DNA from: CAWCVR01 sp963799105
GTDB taxonomy: Bacteria > Acidobacteriota > Terriglobia > Bryobacterales > Bryobacteraceae
DNA length: 64,000 nucleotides
Assembly: GCA_963799105.1 (NCBI GenBank)
Contig: CAWCVR010000001.1
Span: forward strand, 496,001-560,000
Direction: 5' to 3'
The notes under the pieces are model-generated. The model had not been told where the DNA came from. It searched no databases and saw nothing but the letters and a program-made list of their open reading frames with translations. Shown piece by piece: positions 45,653 to 56,427 of this stretch (position 1 is the stretch's first letter; each line of letters opens with the position of its first letter). The position numbers and the translations under genes are program-made.

Positions 45653-45699
45653 CCCGCGGCGATGCTTCAGCCCTCGACTGGACGCTCCCCAGCCATCCC

Positions 45700-45943
45700 G
45701 AAGCGGCACCGGAACCATCCGCCGTCCCCGCTTTACCGGCAACCGATTCGGAAGTTCTTCCTTTTGGGACAGCCGTATCGAAAGGTCCGAGCCGAGGACG
45801 TCGATGGCCTTTTCCATGGCTTCGCGCACGTCCTTGCCGTCCGTGGCAACGCGCGGAAGCTCTACGAACTCCCTCGGCACGCGCCCGTCACTTGCGGCCT
45901 TGAATCTGGCGGGACAGGAAAAGAGGAATATCATCGGGCGCAC
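45700..45943 (-). pseudogene. HicB-like antitoxin remnant
   Basis: About 80 residues resemble the HicB antitoxin fold: PARFKAASDGRVPREFVELP then RVATDGKDVREAMEKAIDVL and PVKRGRRMVPVPL. After that the frame runs into sequence antisense to the PLP enzyme with no stop, so the natural C-terminus is lost. No HicA toxin is visible beside it. Confidence 0.4.
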
Positions 45944-46030
45944 CGCATGATTGTTCGCGCGGCTTGGTCTTCAAATCGCGGCGCGCACTGGAAACCAGGC
46001 TGCGGCGGGTTTCGCGAGCCCTGCGGAATC

Positions 46031-46612
46031 TCACCCGCCGGTTTCTCGCAGGTCGTCGCTCGCGCTGCGAATTGCCCGGATGAGATGGTGGAAGCTCTTT
46101 GACCGGGGCGCCGTCAAATTGAGATGCGGAGCTATCGCACGTGAGCCAGCGACTTTCTGGTAGCGTTTGCCGGTAAGCCTCTGCAACTCGCGCGACGGGC
46201 AGACCAGCCGGTCGGGCTCGCGATATTTTGCCCGATCTTGCTTGCCCGCGAGTCCGTCAATGCCCAGCCCCGACTCGACGGCCAGAAGGTCACCAAGGTA
46301 GAAGGCCTCCAATTCGCGGCAAGCGATTCTCACTATGGCCTGAGCGCGTCCAGCCTTTGCACACAATCTCGCAAGGGACTTTTTCACCTTTCGGCAATCG
46401 GCCTGGTCTTGATCCCGCATCACGATAAAGCGCGCCCGCGGATTCAAGTACCCCCGCAGCCTGCCCGGCAACTGCTTCTCAAGATCCTGTTTACCCTCGA
46501 ACACGATGAAGCGCGGACGAATCCGGCTTTCCGGAGGTATCATGCGGGGAAAGATACGTTCCAATAGAACCTTGGCGGATTCTTCCTCAAGAAAAAACAC
46601 GAGTTCCCTCAT
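46031..46612 (-). CDS. DUF4276 family protein (TOPRIM-like)
   Basis: A 193-residue protein. The N-terminal FLEEESAKVLLERI gives the TOPRIM-like glutamate, and FIVMRDQDQADC gives the DxD motif. CRELEAFYLGDLLAVE is characteristic of DUF4276. It overlaps the AAA ATPase stop by 4 bases. ATPase plus TOPRIM pairs occur in OLD-like and PARIS-like anti-phage systems; by analogy this protein may be the nuclease or effector arm. Function is inferred. Confidence 0.8.
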   Translation of the reverse strand: MRELVFFLEEESAKVLLERIFPRMIPPESRIRPRFIVFEGKQDLEKQLPGRLRGYLNPRARFIVMRDQDQADCRKVKKSLARLCAKAGRAQAIVRIACRELEAFYLGDLLAVESGLGIDGLAGKQDRAKYREPDRLVCPSRELQRLTGKRYQKVAGSRAIAPHLNLTAPRSKSFHHLIRAIRSASDDLRETGG

Positions 46613-47799
46613 GCCGGATCCGCCCCAGTGAAGAACCCCTGCTTCCAGAGGTATCCCATCTTGTCTCCATGCTCCATGTAATGCTTGACCTGCGGGTCGT
46701 CCTTAGCGCGGCGGATCTCCGAAAGCCCATCCTTCTTTACGAGCCACAAAACCTCCTCCAGCAGCACGGCATTCAGGAGGTCCGGGGAATGCGTTGACAC
46801 CATCACTTGCCCGCCCCTCCGGGCATAATCGCGAAACTCCTCGGCAAGTTCGCTCATCAGGGTCGGATACAGTTGGTTCTCCGGTTCCTCGATGCAGAGT
46901 AGGGGGTGGGGCTTGGGATCGTGGAGCAGCACGAGATACGCGAACATCTTGATGGTCCCATCGGAGACATAACGGTCCAGGAAGGGGGTCTTGAATGTGC
47001 CGTCGCGGAAACGGAGGATGAGATAGCCGTCCTGTGTGAGTTCCGGTTCCACACCGCTAATACCGGGAACGCGCTCCTGCATTCGGCGGAGAATCTTCTC
47101 GAAGATTGGACGGTGGTTCTCGTAGAGATACTGGGCAACCCGCGGCAGATTCTCGCCTGTCTCCGAGAGGTGCTCTGTGACACCCGTGGCTTCCTTACGC
47201 CCCCGCGCGGCGCTTATGTGAAAATCCGAAACGTGCCAATTCTCCAGCAGTTGGCGCAACGCGCTGGCGGCGCGAAACCGCTGAAACTGCCCGAGCCCTT
47301 TGATAGCGAGAATGTCCGGCGATTCCAGATGCTGCTCTTCCCGCTGGAGCTCCTCGTCGGGCTTGTCAAAATCCTCCTCGTTCCTGATGGCATACCCAGA
47401 GCCATTACGGAAATCCAGGAAGTAGAAGGGCGCTCCGTAGCGGCCTCGCTTGTACTTGAGGAACTCACGTCTGACCACCGGCCGGTCGTCGGCAAGCCCG
47501 ACCTCCAGGTGGTACGTAACCAGCCGCGGTCTGCCGGCGATAGGCAGACCGACTTGCAGTTCTACGAGAATCGATTCGCTCTCGTGGCCTCTAGTGACAA
47601 CCTCCAGGAAGCGTCCGCGCGCATCGAGGGCCTGGCGGACGTTTCCCGCTAGAGAGTCGCGCAGGAAGCCGAACACGTCGAACAGGGTAGATTTGCCCGA
47701 TCCGTTGGCGCCCACAACAACCACAAAGTTGGGGATTTCGGTGAGCTGGATGTTCTGGAGCGCTTTGAAGTTGCAAATCTTGACGGATTTCAGTTCCAT
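46609..47799 (-). CDS. AAA (ABC-type, OLD-like) ATPase paired with DUF4276
   Basis: A 396-residue AAA_15/AAA_21-like ATPase. Walker A is GANGSGKST (residues 30-38), Walker B PLLCIEEPENQLYP, and the sensor-like STHSPDLLNAV follows. The start IKICNFKALQNIQL-type region (MELKSVKICNFKALQ) is typical of OLD-family ATPases. Unlike OLD it has no TOPRIM domain of its own; that is supplied by the overlapping DUF4276 gene. Candidate defence module. Confidence 0.85.
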   Translation of the reverse strand: MELKSVKICNFKALQNIQLTEIPNFVVVVGANGSGKSTLFDVFGFLRDSLAGNVRQALDARGRFLEVVTRGHESESILVELQVGLPIAGRPRLVTYHLEVGLADDRPVVRREFLKYKRGRYGAPFYFLDFRNGSGYAIRNEEDFDKPDEELQREEQHLESPDILAIKGLGQFQRFRAASALRQLLENWHVSDFHISAARGRKEATGVTEHLSETGENLPRVAQYLYENHRPIFEKILRRMQERVPGISGVEPELTQDGYLILRFRDGTFKTPFLDRYVSDGTIKMFAYLVLLHDPKPHPLLCIEEPENQLYPTLMSELAEEFRDYARRGGQVMVSTHSPDLLNAVLLEEVLWLVKKDGLSEIRRAKDDPQVKHYMEHGDKMGYLWKQGFFTGADPA

Positions 47800-47937
47800 G
47801 GCGGTGCCTTTCCGGCCTTCAGGCCGCCGACCACGCCATCGGGATCACATTTCTCCGAGCACCCCGGTGCGTCCGGTCCTGCCTTCAATCGTATGGTACG
47901 ACAGCGAATCGTCGAACGGCATTCAGACAGCCAGCCC

Positions 47938-48393
47938 TCAGCCCTCGACCGGCTGGTCTCCGCCCATCCCGAACAGCGCCCGGTACCTCACCGGGCACCG
48001 CGCCTTCTGCATGCCTGCGCCGACGAACACGTGCCGCGTCTCGCCGGTGGCCACCAGCCGCTCGCCCTCGGCCACCCGCATTTCATAGTGGAAGGTCACC
48101 ATGCGCGAGCTGGCCTCTTCCACCCATACGCGGATGGCCACCTCGTCGTCGAAACGCGCTGGAGACCGGTACCGGCAACTGGCCTCCGCTACCGCCAGAG
48201 CGACGCCTTCCTCCCGTTCCATCTGGCGGTAATCCACGCCGCGGGCGCGGCACCATTCCATGCGCGCCACTTCCATCCACACCAGGTAGTTGGCGTAGTA
48301 GACCACGCCCATCTGGTCGGTTTCGGCGTAGCGCACCCGGATGCGGGCTTCGACAAGCGGCCTGTCGGCGGGAGTGTTCATGGGGAAATTCAT
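47938..48393 (-). CDS. YbgC-family acyl-CoA thioesterase
   Basis: A 151-residue hot-dog thioesterase with the catalytic RVRYAETDQMGVVYYANYL motif (Asp in ETDQMG). It hydrolyses short acyl-CoA or acyl-ACP; in many bacteria it belongs to the Tol-Pal operon, which is not present here. Start placed at ATG 48393; ATG 48381 is also possible. Divergent from moaDE. Confidence 0.88.
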   Translation of the reverse strand: MNFPMNTPADRPLVEARIRVRYAETDQMGVVYYANYLVWMEVARMEWCRARGVDYRQMEREEGVALAVAEASCRYRSPARFDDEVAIRVWVEEASSRMVTFHYEMRVAEGERLVATGETRHVFVGAGMQKARCPVRYRALFGMGGDQPVEG

Positions 48394-48457
48394 TGTAACT
48401 CGCTGCAACCGAAGGCCCCGCGGAATCGTCTGGTAGACTGAAAGCCGGGTTCCAAGA

Positions 48458-49174
48458 ATGCGCGTTCGTGTCCTGTTTTTCGGCCAGTTGAAGGACCTCG
48501 TGGGGACCTCCAGCGAGGAGATCGATCTGCCCGCGGGCTGCGACCTGCGCGCCGTCTTCGACCTCTACCAAACCCGCCAGCCGCGTCTCGGCGAACTGGC
48601 CCGCAGCATTGTCATCGCGCGCAATCGGGAGTTTGCCGCGCCTGCCACGCCCGTCTCCGAGGGCGACGAGATCGCTTTTTTGCCGCCGGTTTCGGGAGGC
48701 GTCTCGCCCGATCCGCGGGAAATCCAAAGCGCCGGGAATTACTTCGCTCTCACCCGCCAGACGATCGAACCCAAGGCCATCGTCGCGCGGTTGCTGACGG
48801 GAGCCGAGGGGGCCGTGGCCACCTTCGCGGGCACCGTCCGCAACCACACGGGCGGCCGGCCGACACTCTGCCTGGATTACGAATGCTACGAACCGATGGC
48901 GCTCAAAATGATGGCGCAGATCGGCGGCGAGCTCGCCCGCGACTTCTCGCTCACCCGTGTGGCGCTGGTGCATCGCCTGGGCCGGCTCCTGATCGGCGAG
49001 ACCAGCGTGGCCGTGATTGCCACCGCGCCGCATCGCCGCGCCGCGCTGGAGGCCGCCTCCGCCGGCATCGACCGGTTGAAGAAGCGCGTTCCCATCTGGA
49101 AGAAGGAGCATTTCGCCGACGGCGAAGTGTGGGTGGAAGGGGAGTGGGACCGCGATGTTCCGGTGGCGGGCTAG
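48458..49174 (+). CDS. MoaD-MoaE fusion, molybdopterin synthase
   Basis: A 238-residue fusion. Residues 1-81 are MoaD (MRVRVLFFGQLKDLVGTSSE) ending FLPPVSGG at G80-G81. A short linker leads to MoaE (~95-238) with FAGTVRNHTGG, YECYEPMALKMM, HRLGRLLIGE and the lysine-containing VPIWKKEHF. The enzyme adds the dithiolene sulfurs to precursor Z. In a fusion the GG end is not free for thiocarboxylation unless the protein is cut after it, as in mycobacterial MoaX. Its end overlaps the VWFA gene by 20 bases. Confidence 0.93.
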   Translation: MRVRVLFFGQLKDLVGTSSEEIDLPAGCDLRAVFDLYQTRQPRLGELARSIVIARNREFAAPATPVSEGDEIAFLPPVSGGVSPDPREIQSAGNYFALTRQTIEPKAIVARLLTGAEGAVATFAGTVRNHTGGRPTLCLDYECYEPMALKMMAQIGGELARDFSLTRVALVHRLGRLLIGETSVAVIATAPHRRAALEAASAGIDRLKKRVPIWKKEHFADGEVWVEGEWDRDVPVAG

Positions 49175-50147
49175 ACCGGCGCAACTCGCCGCGCCCGCCG
49201 TGGCGCTGGCGGCGGCAAGCTGGCTGGTAGCGCAGCAGACTCCCGTCATCCGCGTCAACGTCAACCTGGTCCGCATCATCGCCACCGTCAAGACCCGGAC
49301 GGGGGCGATCGTCGGATCTCTCCGCAAGGACGATTTCGACGTCTACGATAACGGCGTGCGGCAGGAAATCGCGCACTTCGAGCGGCAGACCGACCAGCCG
49401 CTTTCCGTGGCCCTGATGGTGGACGTGAGCGGCTCGACGGCCAAAGACCTCGCCTACGAAATCGATTCCGCCGGCAAGTTCGTGCGCGCCCTGCTGGCCG
49501 AGGGCAATCCGGAAGACCGCGTGGCCGTCTATGCGTTCGACGACCAGGTGCGGCAGGAGCACGGGTTCACCCACGACCACGCCTCCCTGAACCTGGCGCT
49601 CAAGCGCATCCACGGAACGGCCGGCACTTCCCTGTACGACGCCATCTGCCTGGTGTCGCGGGAACTGGAGCCGCGCCAGGGGCGCAAGGCGATGGTCATC
49701 GTCAGCGATGGCGGCGAAACCACCAGCAAATGGAATTCCCACGATGCCTTGCAGGCCGCGCAACTGGCCGACGCGGTGGTCTACCCGGTGGTGGTTTTGC
49801 CGGTTACCAGCGACGCCGGACGCAACCGCGGCGGCGAGGCTTTCCTCACCTACATCGCCCAGGGCACCGGCGGGCGCCCGTTTTTCCCCGAGCCGAATGC
49901 CCAGTTGGACAAGGCCTTCACCCAGATCGTCGCCGACCTGAGGACCGAATATGTCCTGGGATTCTATCCCCACGACGTGCCTCTCACCAGGGACAAATGG
50001 CATAAGCTGGAGGTGCGCGAGAAAACCGGCAAATTGCAGGTGTTCGCGCGTAACGGCTATTATGGAGAGGCGGAGAGTAGCGGCGGCGGCCCGTCGGACC
50101 CCAACAATTCGGTAGACGCCGATATCCGCGCGAAGAAGAAACGGTAG
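49155..50147 (+). CDS. VWFA-related protein, acidobacterial type
   Basis: A 330-residue exported protein; signal-like AQLAAPAVALAAASWLVAQQ. The MIDAS motif DVSGSTAKD begins at residue 90 (D90, S92, S94), and the later MVIVSDGGETTS completes the domain. The opening VRVNVNLVRIIATVKTRTG segment and the closing LRTEYVLGFYP match the VWFA-related family expanded in Acidobacteria. Function unknown; metal-dependent ligand binding is expected. Overlaps moaDE and precedes hfq by 7 bases. Confidence 0.9.
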   Translation: MFRWRARPAQLAAPAVALAAASWLVAQQTPVIRVNVNLVRIIATVKTRTGAIVGSLRKDDFDVYDNGVRQEIAHFERQTDQPLSVALMVDVSGSTAKDLAYEIDSAGKFVRALLAEGNPEDRVAVYAFDDQVRQEHGFTHDHASLNLALKRIHGTAGTSLYDAICLVSRELEPRQGRKAMVIVSDGGETTSKWNSHDALQAAQLADAVVYPVVVLPVTSDAGRNRGGEAFLTYIAQGTGGRPFFPEPNAQLDKAFTQIVADLRTEYVLGFYPHDVPLTRDKWHKLEVREKTGKLQVFARNGYYGEAESSGGGPSDPNNSVDADIRAKKKR

Positions 50148-50154
50148 GCACACA

Positions 50155-50397
50155 GTGAGCACGACGCCACAGCAGGCTGGAAAATCCGCGCGCGCCCCGG
50201 AACAAACCTTCGAGGAAGCCAAGTACCTGAAGCGCCTGATCGAGAACGCGATACCGGTTCGCGTCAGGATGGCCGACGGGGAAGAGGTGACGGGCACGAT
50301 CGAGTACTACGATCAGTCCTTCATCCGCCTGACCCGCGACGGCCAGCCGAATCTCTTCATCTTCAAACACGACATCAATTACCTGGTGGAAGAGTAG
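50155..50397 (+). CDS. hfq: RNA chaperone Hfq
   Basis: An 80-residue Sm-like protein starting at GTG. Sm1 region is RVRMADGEEVTGTIEYYDQS, followed by FIRLTRDGQPNLFIFKHDIN, with the KH of the Sm2 motif. The family binds small RNAs and mRNAs as a hexamer. It lies in an operon with the VWFA gene and the inositol monophosphatase gene. Divergence from proteobacterial Hfq is notable, but key positions are kept. Confidence 0.82.
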   Translation: MSTTPQQAGKSARAPEQTFEEAKYLKRLIENAIPVRVRMADGEEVTGTIEYYDQSFIRLTRDGQPNLFIFKHDINYLVEE

Positions 50398-50414
50398 CCG
50401 GGCCCGCTCGAATC

Positions 50415-51221
50415 ATGCCCTATCTGGAAACGGCCGTGGAGATTGCGCGCGAGGCCGGCGCGCTGCTGGCGAATTACTTCGAACGCCGCGTGGCTTTCGA
50501 GACCAAGGGCGATTTCGACCTGGTCACCGAGGCCGACCGGGCTTCCGAACGCCTGGTGGTGGAGCGGCTGCGCACTCATTTCCCGTCTCACTCCATCGTG
50601 GCCGAAGAGGGCGGCGGGCACGAAAGCGCATCCGAATACCGCTGGTTCGTCGACCCTCTGGACGGCACCACCAACTTCGCCCACAGCTTCCCCGTCTTCA
50701 ACGTCACCCTGGGGCTGGAACGCGCCGGTGAGTTGATCGCCGGCGTGGTCTTCGACCCCACCCGGCAGGAGATGTTCACCGCCGAACGCGGCTCGGGCGC
50801 GTACCTGAACAACCGCCGCATTCGCGTTTCGGCCGTGAAGCGCCTCTCCGGCAGCCTGGCCTCCACCGGATTCCCCAGCCGCAAGCGCCACCACAACGTG
50901 AACATCCATTTCTATTACCAGTTGGCCATGGCCTCGCACGGCGTCCGCCGCACCGGTTCGGCGGCTCTCGACCTGGCCTACGTGGCCTGCGGCCGCCTGG
51001 ATTTCTTCTGGGAATTCGGCCTCAAGCCCTGGGACGTGGCCGCCGGATCGCTGCTGGTTTCCGAGGCCGGCGGACGCGTCAGCGACATGCGCGGCGGACG
51101 CCACAGCGCGACCGCATCCGACGACATGCTGGCCGATAACGGCGCTCTGCACGACGAAGTCCTGGGCATGTTCTCCGAGATCTTCCACGGCAACCTGCCG
51201 GTGCCGCTGCCCAGTCTGTAG
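50415..51221 (+). CDS. suhB: inositol monophosphatase family protein
   Basis: A 268-residue Mg-dependent phosphatase. The metal motifs are AEEGG (E64, E65), DPLDGTTNF (from D80) and the C-terminal KPWDVAAGSLLVSEAGG. It cleaves inositol-1-phosphate or related sugar phosphates; SuhB-type members also affect rRNA transcription. Follows hfq by 17 bases. Confidence 0.92.
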   Translation: MPYLETAVEIAREAGALLANYFERRVAFETKGDFDLVTEADRASERLVVERLRTHFPSHSIVAEEGGGHESASEYRWFVDPLDGTTNFAHSFPVFNVTLGLERAGELIAGVVFDPTRQEMFTAERGSGAYLNNRRIRVSAVKRLSGSLASTGFPSRKRHHNVNIHFYYQLAMASHGVRRTGSAALDLAYVACGRLDFFWEFGLKPWDVAAGSLLVSEAGGRVSDMRGGRHSATASDDMLADNGALHDEVLGMFSEIFHGNLPVPLPSL

Positions 51222-51314
51222 GCGGGCGCGCCATTCGATCCGGCGATCGCGTCAAGCTCGCACCGGCCGGAATCGCTGGCGAAGGCGTGCCGGCGGCGCG
51301 ATGAATCCAGGAGA

Positions 51315-51521
51315 TTGTGCAAAACCGCGCAGGGCAGTATCATCGGGCTGGACAACTGGAATCTTGCGAGCCACGAGGATTTCCAGGGCAGCCGCGGGAA
51401 AGCGTTCAACGGCGTGTGCCTGGCCATCGTGCAATCGACGGCCAAAGCGGGCCGGATTCAACTGACCGCGACTTCGCCGGGGCTGAAGTCAGACACCGTC
51501 GCGATCACAACCAAGGCATAG
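51315..51521 (+). pseudogene. C-terminal remnant of a GH2-type glycosidase
   Basis: 68 residues reading IIGLDNWNLASHEDFQG... then KAFNGVCLAIVQSTAKAGRI and QLTATSPGLKSD match the C-terminal domain ending of GH2 beta-galactosidase-like proteins. The catalytic part is absent: upstream sequence is the end of suhB and short spacer. The remnant lies 13 bases before the GH35-like gene, suggesting deletion in an older glycosidase cluster. Confidence 0.5.
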
Positions 51522-51534
51522 TTAGGAGACAATC

Positions 51535-53223
51535 GTGAAACTTCGCACTCTGTTCCGCTGCACTCTCATGTGCGCCCTCGCCGCCGTTGCGGGCCGGAGC
51601 CAGAGCAACCCGGCGGCAGCCGCCGCCGCTTCGGAAATCCCCCACTTGCGGCATCACGGGACGGCCACCCAACTGGTCGTGGACGGCAAGCCATACCTGG
51701 CGCGGGCGGGAGAATTGAGCAACAACGCCGCTACCAGCGTCGAGTACATGGCGCCGCTCTGGCACAATTTCGTCGAAGCCAAACTCAACACCGTCCTGGC
51801 GGGCGTTTCCTGGGCACAGATCGAACCCCAGGAAGGCAAATTCGACTTCAGCGTTCTCGACGGCATCGTCCGGGATGCGCGGAGTCACAACCTGCGCCTC
51901 GTGCTCTTGTGGTTCGCCAGCTATAAGAACGGTTCGTCCAGTTACCCGCCCGACTGGCTCAAGAAGAATTTCGAGCGGTTCCCGCGCGTCCAGGTCACAG
52001 GCGGCAAGAGTATCGAAATGCTCAGCCCCTTTAGCGATGCCAACCGGGACGCCGATGCGCGCGCCTTCGCGGCCCTCATGCGCCACGTCAAGCAAGTGGA
52101 TGGCCGCCAGCACACCGTCATCATGATCCAGGTGGAGAACGAAGTGGGAATGCCGGAGGACTCCCGCGACCGCTCGCCCGTGGCCAATAAGGCCTTCGAG
52201 GGGCCGGTGCCCAAGGAATTGATGGACTACCTTCAGGCGCACAAGGATGCCCTGATTCCGGAGCTTCGCCAGGTGTGGCAGGCGGCCGGCTTCAAGACCG
52301 CCGGCGGCTGGCAAGAGGTATTCGGCAAGAGCGTCGCGACGGATGAAATCTTTATGGGCTGGAGCCTGGCGCACTATGTAGGCCGGGTGGCCGAGGCGGG
52401 CAAAGCCGAGTACCCGCTGCCCATGTACATGAACGTATGGACGTACGGATTCGAACCCGTGCTCGCCAGCGGCGCACCTATGCCCGACCTGATGGACGTC
52501 TGGAGAGCCGGGGCGCCGCGCATCGACATGTACTCGCCCGACAATGCCAAGAACTTCGTGGTGATGTTGGAAAAGTACACCCAAAGCGGGAACCCTCTGT
52601 TTATACCCGAGGAGGCGCCTGGGGTGGAAGGCGCGGCCCGGTCGCTCTACGCCTTCGGCCGCCACGATGCCATCGGTTACTCGCGTATGGCAGGGGGAGT
52701 CGACAGGTTGGAGACTCCCGACACGGATCTGATCGGCAGTTACAACCTGATCGAGCAATTGGCGCCCCTGATCCTGGAGCACCAGGGCAATGGCACGATG
52801 TCGGCGGTCCTGCTGGGCCCCAACGACCCGCCGCAGAAAGTCCGGGTGGGGAATTACACCATCGAGGCCACGTTCCTGGGGTCCCGTCGAGTCGGTCCCA
52901 GCGCCACGGCGCCGGAAACTCCGGCTCGCGCGGGGGCAGTTTTCATTGCCGTGGGGCCCGACGAGTTCTTCGCGGCTGGCAACGGCGTAACCGTCACCTT
53001 TACTCCTGCCACACCGGGGCCGCCGCTCGCCGGACTGGCCACCGTGGAAGAAGGCACGTTCGCCGGCGGCCGCTGGGTTCCCCGGCGCCGGCTGGCTGGC
53101 GACGACACCATAGAGGGGGATTGCCTGCAACTGCGTTGGCCATTGGGAAGCAAGGTGCCCCTATGGGCACAACGCAGGAGTGCGGAGGGCATTCAGCACT
53201 TCACCCTGTACCGCTACCAGTGA
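51535..53223 (+). CDS. secreted GH35-like beta-galactosidase with DUF5597 domain
   Basis: A 562-residue exported protein (signal LRTLFRCTLMCALAAVAGRS). The TIM barrel contains NTVLAGVSWAQIEPQEGKFD, VIMIQVENEVGMPE (likely acid/base glutamate) and PLFIPEEAPG (likely nucleophile glutamate). The C-terminal DUF5597 region is beta-rich (NYTIEATFLGSRR, GAVFIAVGPDEFFAAGNG). Expected to cleave beta-galactosides from plant polymers. AGGAGA lies just upstream of the start. Confidence 0.87.
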   Translation: MKLRTLFRCTLMCALAAVAGRSQSNPAAAAAASEIPHLRHHGTATQLVVDGKPYLARAGELSNNAATSVEYMAPLWHNFVEAKLNTVLAGVSWAQIEPQEGKFDFSVLDGIVRDARSHNLRLVLLWFASYKNGSSSYPPDWLKKNFERFPRVQVTGGKSIEMLSPFSDANRDADARAFAALMRHVKQVDGRQHTVIMIQVENEVGMPEDSRDRSPVANKAFEGPVPKELMDYLQAHKDALIPELRQVWQAAGFKTAGGWQEVFGKSVATDEIFMGWSLAHYVGRVAEAGKAEYPLPMYMNVWTYGFEPVLASGAPMPDLMDVWRAGAPRIDMYSPDNAKNFVVMLEKYTQSGNPLFIPEEAPGVEGAARSLYAFGRHDAIGYSRMAGGVDRLETPDTDLIGSYNLIEQLAPLILEHQGNGTMSAVLLGPNDPPQKVRVGNYTIEATFLGSRRVGPSATAPETPARAGAVFIAVGPDEFFAAGNGVTVTFTPATPGPPLAGLATVEEGTFAGGRWVPRRRLAGDDTIEGDCLQLRWPLGSKVPLWAQRRSAEGIQHFTLYRYQ

Positions 53224-53661
53224 GGCGATGCCGGCGATTCGATGCGGCCGGCCGTTCAATCGGCGCCGCGCCTGAAGATCGGCCCTCTTCCATCCACGCT
53301 CACCCACCTCCGCCGGCAGCTTGCAGAAGCTTCCGAAAAGGTCGAGACCCGGCTCTTCGAGAGTCGCCGGAAAACGCGGGGTCGAGAACCAAAATGACAG
53401 GAATCCTGTCAATGTGTTTTTTAAGTCTTTCCGCTTCAATTACTTACGAGGCACTTTGACAGGCGCGCCTGCCAAACCCGAGGAGCGCGAACGAGAGAGC
53501 CGACTACCTGGCGCGCGCCGGCCACGGGATCGATCCCCTGACACGCCGGTCGCCGCGCACGGCCCCGCGTCCGCGCCATCGCCGCCGCCACGCAAGCCGG
53601 AGACGAACTGGACCGCGCCCCGGAAGCGCTTCGAAACCCTGGCGGGAGGCGCGGGGCTGGA
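53224..53661. other. 438-base stretch with terminator-like palindromes but no gene
   Basis: It contains the hairpin listed next and a second palindrome, TTGACAGGCGCGCCTGCCAA, near 53456. No open frame here has coding character. Confidence 0.45.
53395..53422 (+). terminator. possible intrinsic terminator
   Basis: TGACAGGAATCCTGTCA is a perfect 8-bp stem palindrome with a one-base centre, followed after five bases by TTTTTT. It lies 170 bases after the GH35-like gene. The tiny centre means the outer bases must form the loop, so the call is uncertain. Confidence 0.4.
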
Positions 53662-54288
53662 TCAGAACACCAGGCTCACACCGCCCATGGGCGTGATCTG
53701 TTGCAGCAGCCCGGACAGCGTCGCGCCCGCGGCCGGTGCAATCTGCTGCTTCGGAAACTGCGTCACGTAGTCGCGGATGTCGAAGCGCAGCACGATGTGC
53801 TCCCGCACCTTCACCTTGACGCCGCCGCCCACGCTGCCCACCAGCGTCCATTGGCTCTTCCCCAGCAGCGCCGCAACCTTGGGGAGCGGTTCCGGACTGG
53901 GCGCCGGACCTGGCGTGACGTAGCCCTTCACTCCCGCTCCGATGGCAACATAGGGCCGGATTCGCCGCTCGCGGCCGCGCACCTGCAACAGCGTGTCATA
54001 GACGAAGGTGTGCGACTTGCCGGCCATCGCGCCCTTCACGCCGCCGAGGGAGACGAAGGGCTGCCCGCCCTGGTACAGGTAGCGGAATTCGCCGGAGACA
54101 TGATTGTACATGTCGTCGCAGACCACCACGCTGGGCGCGATCGCGTTGCCCATGCCGGCCTGGGCTTGGCCGGACGGCGCGGTGACGGTGGCGTTATGGT
54201 AGCTGCCAGATCCAACGGCGGCGCCGATCTCAAAACTCTGCGCGGAGGCCGCCGCCGCGGCTATCGCCAGAGCCGCAATCGTCTTCAA
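53662..54288 (-). CDS. outer-membrane beta-barrel protein
   Basis: 208 residues with a signal peptide (KTIAALAIAAAAASAQ) and a C-terminal phenylalanine (QQITPMGGVSLVF), the sign of an outer-membrane barrel. Glycine/aromatic alternating strands run throughout. The start is taken as TTG 54288 because GGAGG lies 5 bases upstream and no ATG gives a proper signal peptide. OmpA-like porin or adhesin function possible. Confidence 0.7.
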   Translation of the reverse strand: MKTIAALAIAAAAASAQSFEIGAAVGSGSYHNATVTAPSGQAQAGMGNAIAPSVVVCDDMYNHVSGEFRYLYQGGQPFVSLGGVKGAMAGKSHTFVYDTLLQVRGRERRIRPYVAIGAGVKGYVTPGPAPSPEPLPKVAALLGKSQWTLVGSVGGGVKVKVREHIVLRFDIRDYVTQFPKQQIAPAAGATLSGLLQQITPMGGVSLVF

Positions 54289-54534
54289 AGTCACCTCCAA
54301 AAGGTAACATGGGGCGGTGGCAAACCGGGAGACAAAACCGGGGGAGGGTGCGCGGCGTGGAAGTGGGCGGAGAGGCGATTCGCCCGCAAAACCGCTCGAA
54401 TCCGAGCGTACGCGAGCGCAAGGCCCGCAGCGCCCTTGTGGGGCAGCAGAGCCGCAACCCAACCGCGCGGGACAGTCCGGGCTACCGGGGGCGAGATCGT
54501 CTCGCGCGCAGGCGAGCTCTGCTCGCCGGGCCGA

Positions 54535-56316
<1,782 letters not shown>

Positions 56317-56427
56317 TCGACACTACGGTACCGCGTCTTGCCGCCTTTTGCCCAAGCATGTTAAGTTGAGGTTTAGGTCCCACACGTAATCTTCTGCTCG
56401 AATTTCTTTAAGGAGAATTTCTTCGAT

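Noticed and set aside
53395..53411. TGACAGGAATCCTGTCA as a dyad operator for a regulator
   Set aside because: It lies downstream of a gene and before a T-run with no promoter nearby, so a terminator role is more likely.
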